Below, piece after piece: positions 1 through 4,768 of a stretch of DNA of 8,469 nucleotides. The DNA comes from Bacteroidales bacterium (GTDB taxonomy: Bacteria > Bacteroidota > Bacteroidia > Bacteroidales > UBA7960). The notes beneath the pieces are model-generated. The model was not told the origin of the DNA. It ran no database searches and was given only the letters and a program-made list of their open reading frames with translations. The DNA lies in the NCBI GenBank assembly GCA_007128045.1, contig SKYG01000131.1:1-8469 (forward strand), written 5' to 3'. Position numbers and translations under genes: made by a program. Each line of letters opens with the position of its first letter. Position 1 is the stretch's first letter.

Positions 1-1
1 C

Positions 2-592
2 ATGAAAGCACAGGGGTTTCATTTTGAACACTTGCGAAAAAACGAACTGGAAAAGTTTGCAGATGATTTTATGACCATCTATAATAAAGCCTGGCAGGGT
101 ACCCACAAATATTTTAAGCCCATGACCCGCAAGGAGGCGATCAAATCATTTAACAAGATGAAAGACATTGCCGATGAGAACCTTGTAATCTTCGGATACC
201 ATAACGAAGATCCCATTGCATTTTTGATTAGCATTCCGGAGCTGAATCAACTGTTTCGATATGTAAACGGAAAACTCAACCTGTGGGGCAAGATAAAGTT
301 TCTCTACTATCGCTGGCGCGGCAAGGCACGTTCCATACAGGGTCTGGTATTTGGCACTGTTCCTGAATACCGGAATAAAGGGGTTGAAAGTGGATTGATC
401 CTTACCATGCAGAGTCTGGTGGTACCAAAGAAATGGTACAAAGACATGTATATGAACTGGATAGGCGACTTTAACCCCAAGATGATGAAGATCATCGAGC
501 ATATCGGATCAAAAAAGGCCTATACGCTAAAAACATACCGCAAGTTATTTGATGAGAACGCCATTTTTGAACGCCACCCGATACTTGATTAA
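2..592 (+). CDS. GNAT-like acetyltransferase-fold protein, C-terminal part (5' truncated)
   Basis: The reading frame is open from the first base to a TAA at 590-592, giving 196 residues. The ATG at position 2 is probably an internal methionine: no promoter or ribosome site can lie before it in the window, and the protein resembles the C-terminal half of a roughly 380-residue family that I recall as common in Bacteroidota. Residues about 113-135 (GLVFGTVPEYRNKG and following) resemble GNAT motif A, the acetyl-CoA pyrophosphate loop, with the R-x-x-G part at R124-G127. A second hydrophobic strand pair precedes it (VIFGYHNEDPIAFLIS). The region is rich in aromatic and basic residues. No signal peptide or membrane segment is visible. 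Substrate and function are unknown. It is transcribed toward the tRNA-Lys gene but is separated from it by 167 bp and by the tRNA's own promoter. It could also be a degenerate GNAT fold without acetyl transfer. Confidence 0.7.
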   Translation: MKAQGFHFEHLRKNELEKFADDFMTIYNKAWQGTHKYFKPMTRKEAIKSFNKMKDIADENLVIFGYHNEDPIAFLISIPELNQLFRYVNGKLNLWGKIKFLYYRWRGKARSIQGLVFGTVPEYRNKGVESGLILTMQSLVVPKKWYKDMYMNWIGDFNPKMMKIIEHIGSKKAYTLKTYRKLFDENAIFERHPILD

Positions 593-678
593 CAACAAGA
601 TTGCCGGTATGGATTAACCGTTACAAGCATTCTCTCAAGGCATCTCAACAGTACCAACAGGAAAAAACCAAAAAAAGC
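593..678. other. Intergenic stretch, no gene seen
   Basis: This is the part of the gap between the GNAT-like gene and the tRNA promoter. It has no ORF with coding character and no clear hairpin followed by a T tract, so I see no strong terminator for the upstream gene. It becomes A-rich toward 660-676. Confidence 0.5.
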
Positions 679-709
679 TTTGGATAATTCATATTTGATA
701 GTAACTTTG
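679..709 (+). promoter_or_regulatory. Bacteroidota-type promoter for tRNA-Lys
   Basis: TTTG at 679-682 and TAACTTTG at 702-709 are separated by 19 bp. This matches the primary sigma factor (RpoD/SigABfr-type) consensus known for Bacteroidota, TTTG-N19-21-TAnnTTTG, with no mismatch. Transcription would be expected to begin a few bases downstream, about 713-718, giving a 5' leader of about 42-47 nt before the tRNA. The start site itself is inferred. Confidence 0.8.
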
Positions 710-712
710 CAC

Positions 713-749
713 TCTCAAAAAAAAACGGGTATCCCGGTATTTTTTGAGA
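713..749 (+). other. Hairpin in the tRNA-Lys 5' leader
   Basis: TCTCAAAAAA at 713-722 pairs perfectly with TTTTTTGAGA at 740-749, a 10-bp outer stem. Inside it CGGG (726-729) pairs with CCCG (733-736) around a TAT loop. The element lies between the predicted transcription start and the first base of the mature tRNA. The inner CGGG/CCCG hairpin is followed within three bases by six T residues, so it also has the outline of a weak intrinsic terminator. The structure is seen directly; any role in attenuation or processing is inferred. Confidence 0.6.
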
Positions 750-759
750 AACCGAGGTC

Positions 760-832
760 GACTTGGTAGCTCAGCAGGTAGAGCACATCCCTTTTAAGGA
801 TGGGGTCCTGGGTTCGAGCCCCAGCCAAGTCA
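760..832 (+). tRNA. tRNA-Lys (anticodon UUU)
   Basis: The full cloverleaf can be drawn over 73 nt. The acceptor stem GACTTGG (760-766) pairs with CCAAGTC (825-831) and the discriminator is A832. The D arm is GCTC/GAGC. The anticodon stem CATCC/GGATG encloses loop CTTTTAA (791-797) with anticodon TTT at 793-795. The T arm is CTGGG/CCCAG around TTCGAGC. No CCA is encoded after A832, so CCA must be added after transcription. The gene reads lysine codons AAA and AAG. It stands alone with its own promoter and terminator and no neighbouring tRNA. Confidence 0.97.
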
Positions 833-844
833 CAAAGAGAGAAC

Positions 845-885
845 AAAAAACCAGGTGATATCATATGATTTACACCTGGTTTTTT
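845..885 (+). terminator. Intrinsic terminator after tRNA-Lys, symmetric
   Basis: AAAAAACCAGGTG (845-857) pairs perfectly with CACCTGGTTTTTT (873-885). The GC-containing core CCAGGTG/CACCTGG is followed by six T residues on the + strand. Because the left arm starts with six A residues, the minus strand reads as the same kind of terminator. It could therefore also stop leftward transcripts coming from ald, whose stop codon is about 245 bp away. The loop contains the palindrome ATCATATGAT (860-869). Confidence 0.85.
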
Positions 886-1130
886 ATTTTGAGTCTGTCC
901 AGAATGTCCGATATCTGCCTTATGTTCGTCAGAAATTTGCTCATCCCGAGTTGTCGAGACTCCGAATTCCCGTACTTCGAAAAGCAATTTGAGAAGGCCA
1001 GTGCCATTTATTAAAGCTCCTTAACATCAACCGTGGCTTCGCACCGTGAATTTTGTCTCACACACAGACTTTCAAAAAATCCATGCAAGAACCTCTTAGC
1101 CAGGGTGAAGAGACTTGTGAGTAAATTACA
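886..1130. other. Intergenic region between tRNA-Lys and ald, no gene seen
   Basis: This 245-bp gap lies between the convergent tRNA and ald genes. Reading frames are short and lack recognisable domains. TCCCGA at 944-949 and TCGAGA at 954-959 form a 6-bp stem with one mismatch, a decayed relative of the CCCGA...TCGGG palindrome seen intact at 2481-2496. Small possible stems such as CTCTT/AAGAG near 1092-1112 are too weak to call. No dedicated strong terminator for ald is visible close to its stop codon. Confidence 0.5.
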
Positions 1131-2351
1131 TTAAAACGCCGCCATCAGCAGGTCAATATCCTGATAAGATAACCCAAAGCTTTCACCGATGTATTGTTTG
1201 GTAAGTGTACCATTGAAAAGGTAAATACCTTGTCTGATGCCGGCATCCTGTTTGAGCAGGTTTTCTATTCCCCCTCCATCACCCATCGACAGTAACACCG
1301 GAACAAAAAAATTGCTGAAAGCATATGAGGCTGTATGAGGTACCTTGGATGCAATATTCGGGACACAGTAGTGCGTTACGCCATACTTTTTAAATACCGG
1401 ATCTGTATGATTGGTGACCTCAGAAGTCTCCACACAACCACCCTGATCAATACTGACGTCAACAATAACACTACCATATTTCATCTGACCGACCATCTCT
1501 TCAGTGACCACAACCGGCGTTCTGCCCCACGATGAATGAATGGCCCCCACAACTACATCAGCTGTTTTCAGGGCTTTAAGAAGCACCTTTGGCTGTATGA
1601 TTGAAGTAAATATTCTGGTATTCAAGTTATTCTGAAGACGTCTCAGCTTATAAATAGAGTTATCAAACACCTTTACCATGGCGCCAAGCCCCATGGCCGC
1701 CCGTACGGCGTACTCTCCAACAGTACCTGCACCAAGTATCACAACCTCGGTTGGTGTAATCCCGGAGAAACCACCAAACATCCTGCCTTTGCCATATTTC
1801 TTATCGCACAAATACTCCGATGCTATCAGTATGGCAGTATTGCCAGCAATCTCACTCATGCTTCGCACCAGCGGAAAGTTTTTCGTCTTGTCTCTGATAA
1901 ACTCAAACGCTGCAGCTGTAACTTTTTTGTTCATCAATGCCTTAAAGTAATCCTCCTTCTGCATCGGAAGGGCCAGTGTTGAAAAAACCACCTGCCCCGG
2001 CTTCACATAGGTTAACTCTTTGTCGGTTAACGGCGCAACCTTTAAAATAATATGGGCTTTAAAAACCTCTTCGTGACCATGAACTAGGTCACCACCTGCT
2101 TCGGCATAATCCTGATCAGGGAAAAAAGCATTCGCGCCGGCATCGGATTCAATAATTACCTTATGTCCATTATTGACAAGCACGGCCACAGCTTCCGGCG
2201 CCAAAGCCACACGATTTTCCTGGTAAGTGGTCTCCCTTGGTATTCCAATGGTCAGGTTGTTTTTTCGCTTACGAACCTCCAGCATTTCCTCCTGGGGTAA
2301 AAACTGACCGCCCTTACCAAATAATACGTAGTCTTTGCCTGAACGCTCCAT
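1131..2351 (-). CDS. ald: Alanine dehydrogenase / transhydrogenase-alpha family protein
   Basis: The protein has 406 residues from the chosen ATG. Family members bind NAD(H); classical alanine dehydrogenase interconverts L-alanine and pyruvate plus ammonia in the cytoplasm. The N-terminal AlaDh_PNT domain begins at I35 (IGIPRE, R47 in ENRVAL) after a 30-34-residue extension. The Rossmann NAD site is GAGTVG at 207-212 with D230, an acidic residue that usually means NAD rather than NADP. The block VDVSIDQGGC has D302 at the position of M. tuberculosis Ald D270, and YCVPNIASKVPHT follows. By my unaided alignment, residues matching catalytic K75 and H96 of the M. tuberculosis enzyme are A106 and A127, so the activity is uncertain. 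I chose 2351 because AGGTG lies four bases upstream there and conserved sequence begins just after; an ATG at 2456 would read through palindromic intergenic DNA. It is last in the leftward group porX-tsaE-ald, 196 bp behind tsaE. Confidence 0.85.
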   Translation of the reverse strand: MERSGKDYVLFGKGGQFLPQEEMLEVRKRKNNLTIGIPRETTYQENRVALAPEAVAVLVNNGHKVIIESDAGANAFFPDQDYAEAGGDLVHGHEEVFKAHIILKVAPLTDKELTYVKPGQVVFSTLALPMQKEDYFKALMNKKVTAAAFEFIRDKTKNFPLVRSMSEIAGNTAILIASEYLCDKKYGKGRMFGGFSGITPTEVVILGAGTVGEYAVRAAMGLGAMVKVFDNSIYKLRRLQNNLNTRIFTSIIQPKVLLKALKTADVVVGAIHSSWGRTPVVVTEEMVGQMKYGSVIVDVSIDQGGCVETSEVTNHTDPVFKKYGVTHYCVPNIASKVPHTASYAFSNFFVPVLLSMGDGGGIENLLKQDAGIRQGIYLFNGTLTKQYIGESFGLSYQDIDLLMAAF

Positions 2352-2355
2352 AGTG

Positions 2356-2360
2356 CACCT
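2356..2360 (-). promoter_or_regulatory. Ribosome binding site that decides the ald start
   Basis: The minus strand reads AGGTG, then CACT, then ATG at 2351. The spacing of four bases is short but usable. It is one of few Shine-Dalgarno-like sites in the window and supports the 406-residue form over the 441-residue one. Confidence 0.5.
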
Positions 2361-2372
2361 ATTTAAGTGGAT

Positions 2373-2392
2373 GGGCGAAAGATTCTTCGCCC
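2373..2392. repeat. Palindrome 1 of the tsaE-ald gap (GGGCGAA arms)
   Basis: GGGCGAA (2373-2379) pairs with TTCGCCC (2386-2392). The right side continues as CTAC to 2396, while the left flank no longer matches. It looks like one member of a family of short intergenic palindromes with outer sequence GTAGGGGC...GCCCCTAC. Confidence 0.65.
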
Positions 2393-2400
2393 CTACATTG

Positions 2401-2425
2401 GTAGGCGTATGCAATACGCCCCTAC
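2401..2425. repeat. Palindrome 2 of the tsaE-ald gap (GGCGTAT arms)
   Basis: GGCGTAT (2404-2410) pairs with ATACGCC (2414-2420) around GCA. The outer GTA (2401-2403) pairs with TAC (2423-2425) past a two-base bulge. The right end, GCCCCTAC, is identical to that of palindrome 1 although the inner arms differ. Confidence 0.65.
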
Positions 2426-2444
2426 TTTCGACCTTCAAATTACT

Positions 2445-2466
2445 GAAACAAGGCATGCCTTGTCTC
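2445..2466. repeat. Palindrome 3 of the tsaE-ald gap (ACAAGGCA arms)
   Basis: ACAAGGCATGCCTTGT at 2448-2463 is a perfect 16-bp palindrome. It extends with one mismatch to GA/TC (2445-2446 and 2465-2466). The right flank TCTCTAC resembles the CCCCTAC end of the other two palindromes. Confidence 0.65.
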
Positions 2467-2480
2467 TACACCTTCGACCT

Positions 2481-2496
2481 TCCCGATAAATCGGGA
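2481..2496. repeat. TCCCGAT-AA-ATCGGGA hairpin
   Basis: TCCCGAT (2481-2487) pairs perfectly with ATCGGGA (2490-2496) around AA. I recall short CCCGA/TCGGG palindromes as common in Bacteroidota intergenic DNA. It could fold in the tsaE-ald transcript but has no T tract on either side, so it is not a typical terminator. Confidence 0.6.
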
Positions 2497-2515
2497 TCTT
2501 CGCTTTGCTTCGATC

Positions 2516-2554
2516 GACCTTTGACCTTTTACCTTTTACCTTAGACCTTAGACC
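2516..2554. repeat. Six-unit heptamer array overlapping the end of tsaE
   Basis: ACC recurs at 2517, 2524, 2531, 2538, 2545 and 2552, exactly every 7 bp. The units read GACCTTT, GACCTTT, TACCTTT, TACCTTA, GACCTTA and a decayed GACCCTG. On the minus strand the TAA stop codon of tsaE (2548-2550) and its last valine codon lie inside the array. A further two-unit fragment with period 7 sits at 2470-2482. Confidence 0.75.
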
Positions 2555-2979
2555 CTGATAATTCGTTCTCCTCCAACATCCTCCATATATATCCTCACAC
2601 AACCCTCCGGAAGCAAAGCTTCGAGTTTTTCCGGCCATTCTATAAAACAATAATTTCCGGAATAAAGGTACTCTTCATAACCCAGGTCATATACCTCTTC
2701 AATTTTTTTTATCCTATAGAAATCGAAATGGTAAATGGATTCCCTATTCGTTGTAACATACTCATTTACGATGGGAAAAGTAGGGCTACTCACAATATCC
2801 GCTACACCCAATGTGCTGCACAGATATTTGATAAGAGTCGTTTTTCCAACTCCCATGGACCCATAAAGCGCAAAAACCCGTACATTCTGAAAGGCCTCAA
2901 TCAATTTATCTGATAATTCTTTATACTCTTCTACCGCAGACACCTTTGCAAATACCTCAGTTTCCTTTAACATATCCAT
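2548..2979 (-). CDS. tsaE: tRNA t6A modification ATPase TsaE
   Basis: This is a 143-residue protein of the usual TsaE length. TsaE is the P-loop ATPase partner of TsaB and TsaD, which add threonylcarbamoyl to A37 of ANN-decoding tRNAs in the cytoplasm. Visible motifs are Walker A GSMGVGKTT (40-48; the family more often has GDLGAGKTT), the switch-like SSPTFPIVNEY (64-74), HFDFYR (84-89, with D86) and IEWPEKL (113-119), the conserved E-W pair near the C-terminus. The start used is M1, with AAAGGA (minus strand of 2990-2995) ten bases upstream; M3 at 2973 is a possible alternative. It lies 55 bp downstream of porX and 196 bp upstream of ald on the same strand, so co-transcription is likely but not shown. 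Its stop codon sits within a 7-bp tandem repeat. Confidence 0.93.
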   Translation of the reverse strand: MDMLKETEVFAKVSAVEEYKELSDKLIEAFQNVRVFALYGSMGVGKTTLIKYLCSTLGVADIVSSPTFPIVNEYVTTNRESIYHFDFYRIKKIEEVYDLGYEEYLYSGNYCFIEWPEKLEALLPEGCVRIYMEDVGGERIIRV

Positions 2980-3000
2980 ATCAAATCAATCCTTTACATC

Positions 3001-3030
3001 TCAACAATTCAACAATTCAACAATTCAACA
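3001..3030. repeat. 8-bp tandem repeat between porX and tsaE
   Basis: TCAACAAT occurs three times without mismatch (3001-3008, 3009-3016, 3017-3024) and is followed by a partial TCAACA (3025-3030), or 3.75 units. It fills more than half of the 55-bp porX-tsaE gap. The unit is not a multiple of three and is outside both genes. Confidence 0.85.
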
Positions 3031-3034
3031 GTAT

Positions 3035-4585
3035 TCACCTGGCTCTCAGAAATGCTATCGGGATCAGCATTTCATCCATGGAAACGCCACCATGTTGAAA
3101 GGTATTACGGTAGTAATTTACATAGTAGTTATAGTTATTGGGATAGGCAAAGAAATTGTTTTCAACGGCAAAGATATATGCAGCACTAACCGTTTCTCGG
3201 GGGAGAAACACATCCGCAGGATTCCTGACCTCAAACACCTCTTTGTGGTTATACTGCAGGTTTCGTCCTGTCTTATACCGTAAGTTTGTATTAGTGTTTT
3301 TATCCCCAACAACTTTAGTAGGATTATTCACCTTTATGGCACCATGATCAGTCGTGATTAACAGGCTGATTTTCTTTTCAGCCAGGGCTCTGATGATATC
3401 CCACAGGGGTGAATGCTCAAACCAGCTTACTGTCAGGGAGCGATATGCAGCCTCATCGTCAGCAAGTTCCTTAATCACCTCCATGTCTGTTCGTGCGTGC
3501 GAAAGCATATCTACAAAATTATACACCAGGACATTTAATCCGGCCGTCAAATAATTATTCAGGTTTTCTGCCAGTTTTTTTCCGGCAGCGAGATTTAGTA
3601 TTTTATTGTAATTGAACTTCAGATCGCTACCCAACCGCTTTAATTGCTCTGATAAGAGTTCAGCTTCAAACTGGTTACGTGTGTTTTCCTCCCCTTCTCC
3701 TACCCAATACTGTGGATACTTTTTCTGGATTTCGCTCGGTAACAACCCGGCGAACAGGGCATTCCGGGCATATTGTGTTGCTGTTGGCAAAATGCTGCAA
3801 TAAATATCCTCTCTGACAAGCCGGTAATACTGCTCAATAAGTGGTTGCAACACCTTCCACTGGTCCAGACGCATGTTGTCGATTACAATCAGGAAAACTT
3901 TCTCTTCTTTCTTGATAACCTGAAAACAAGTGTCACGAAAGAGGGTATGTGACAAGATAGGTTTATCATCACTTTGCCCTTTTAACCAGTTGATATAATT
4001 ATTGGAGACATACTTTGAGAATTCCGCGTTTGCTTCAACCTTTTGCATGCGGAATATTTCTTTCAGGCTGTTATCATCCGACTTTTCAAGTTCCAGCTCC
4101 CAATACACCAACTGTTTATACACCTCAACCCATTCATTGAAATCCAGTCTGCCACTGAGCGACATGCCTATTTGTCTGAATTGTTGCTGATACGCCATGG
4201 TTGTCTTCTCGCTGATCAGGCGTTTATTCTCCAGGTTCTTTTTAACCGACAGGAAGATTTGATTCGGGTTAACGGGTTTAATCAGATAATCAGAAATATT
4301 ACTACCGATGGCATCATTCATGATACTCTCCTCCTCACTTTTTGTGATCATCACAACAGGGATGCCGGGTCGTTTATTTTTTATCTTTGTTAAGGTCTCG
4401 AGTCCGGAAAGGCCAGGCATGTTCTCATCAAGAAAAATAATATCAAACTCTTGTTCATCTATCAAATCCAATGCCCCTCCCCCACTATTGGTGGTTACAA
4501 CATCATACCCTTTTTCTCTTAAAAAAATGACGTGTGGCTTCAACAGATCAATCTCATCATCAGCCCATAAAATGGAAACTCCCAT
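3035..4585 (-). CDS. porX: PorX-type response regulator with PglZ domain
   Basis: The protein has 516 residues and two domains. The receiver domain (about 1-120) shows the acidic pair D9-D10, the phospho-acceptor D53 in FLDENMPG, T81 and K103, so all key residues are present. After a helical linker, the C-terminal part is a PglZ, alkaline-phosphatase-superfamily domain. Probable metal or catalytic residues are D236 (VIDNMRLDQW), T270 in LPTATQYARN, D359 and H363 (VDMLSHAR), D413-H414 (TTDHG) and H498 (QHGG). PorX with sensor PorY controls type IX secretion genes in Porphyromonas and Flavobacterium, and the PglZ domain has been reported to cleave oligonucleotides. There is no DNA-binding domain. 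It is first in the leftward group with tsaE and ald and divergent from lpxD. The start is preceded by A/T-rich sequence without a Shine-Dalgarno motif, as is usual in this phylum. No porY or structural T9SS gene is in the window. Confidence 0.93.
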   Translation of the reverse strand: MGVSILWADDEIDLLKPHVIFLREKGYDVVTTNSGGGALDLIDEQEFDIIFLDENMPGLSGLETLTKIKNKRPGIPVVMITKSEEESIMNDAIGSNISDYLIKPVNPNQIFLSVKKNLENKRLISEKTTMAYQQQFRQIGMSLSGRLDFNEWVEVYKQLVYWELELEKSDDNSLKEIFRMQKVEANAEFSKYVSNNYINWLKGQSDDKPILSHTLFRDTCFQVIKKEEKVFLIVIDNMRLDQWKVLQPLIEQYYRLVREDIYCSILPTATQYARNALFAGLLPSEIQKKYPQYWVGEGEENTRNQFEAELLSEQLKRLGSDLKFNYNKILNLAAGKKLAENLNNYLTAGLNVLVYNFVDMLSHARTDMEVIKELADDEAAYRSLTVSWFEHSPLWDIIRALAEKKISLLITTDHGAIKVNNPTKVVGDKNTNTNLRYKTGRNLQYNHKEVFEVRNPADVFLPRETVSAAYIFAVENNFFAYPNNYNYYVNYYRNTFQHGGVSMDEMLIPIAFLRAR

Positions 4586-4618
4586 AAAAAAATTATTTTT
4601 GGTATATACTTTAGTCTT

Positions 4619-4669
4619 TTGCCGGAAAATCCGACCAGCTATTCATAGTAACGAAAAAATATCCGGCAA
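4619..4669. promoter_or_regulatory. Spaced inverted repeat in the porX-lpxD divergent region
   Basis: TTGCCGGA (4619-4626) and TCCGGCAA (4662-4669) are perfect 8-bp inverted arms separated by 35 bp. Their centres are 43 bp apart, close to four helical turns. The region is otherwise A/T-rich, so the GC-rich arms stand out. It could be an operator for a dimeric regulator or the stem of a long-loop hairpin. No regulator is known to me that binds this sequence. Confidence 0.4.
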
Positions 4670-4685
4670 TATATCCAGGGCAAAA

Positions 4686-4693
4686 CAAATTTA
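4686..4693 (-). promoter_or_regulatory. Candidate -7 box for porX
   Basis: The minus strand reads TAAATTTG, matching TAnnTTTG, about 100 bp upstream of the porX start. No TTTG-like -33 element lies at the expected 19-21 bp spacing, so the call is weak. The spaced inverted repeat at 4619-4669 would lie downstream of it, inside the leader. Confidence 0.3.
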
Positions 4694-4757
4694 ACTAAAA
4701 ATACCGATATTTGTCCCCGAAACAAGCTAATTTTCCAGAATAGAAATTAATTGCATC

Positions 4758-4767
4758 ACTAATTAGT
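4758..4767. repeat. 10-bp palindrome abutting the lpxD start codon
   Basis: ACTAATTAGT is a perfect palindrome ending one base before the lpxD ATG at 4769. It occupies the place where a ribosome binding site would sit, and no Shine-Dalgarno sequence is present. At 10 bp and A/T-rich it may be chance. Confidence 0.35.
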
Positions 4768-4768
4768 C

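Noticed and set aside
715..987. 90-residue minus-strand ORF across the tRNA-Lys gene
   Set aside because: Its C-terminal half is the antisense translation of the tRNA (LAGARTQDPILKRD...), a common spurious protein, and the rest reads through the terminator.
760..1130. tRNA-Lys as an integration site for a mobile element
   Set aside because: No second copy of the tRNA 3' end, no integrase and no atypical gene content is present in the window.
886..1130. Remnant of a small GIY-YIG endonuclease gene beside the tRNA
   Set aside because: I looked because such genes often flank tRNAs in this phylum, but no frame shows the GIY or YIG motifs or their helices.
2352..2456. N-terminal extension of ald to an ATG at 2456
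   Set aside because: The extra 35 codons read through palindromic intergenic DNA, have no family similarity, and the ATG at 2351 has an AGGTG site before it.
2373..2466. CRISPR array or intrinsic terminators in the tsaE-ald gap
   Set aside because: There is no regular spacer and repeat structure, the palindromes differ from one another, and none is followed by a T tract on the minus strand.
2435..2650. 71-residue minus-strand ORF overlapping the end of tsaE
   Set aside because: Its K/R/S-rich segment is only the 7-bp repeat array read in another frame.
4043..4694. Plus-strand ORFs of 116 and 128 residues inside and upstream of porX
   Set aside because: They are antisense to the well-supported porX reading frame and show no domain or start signal.
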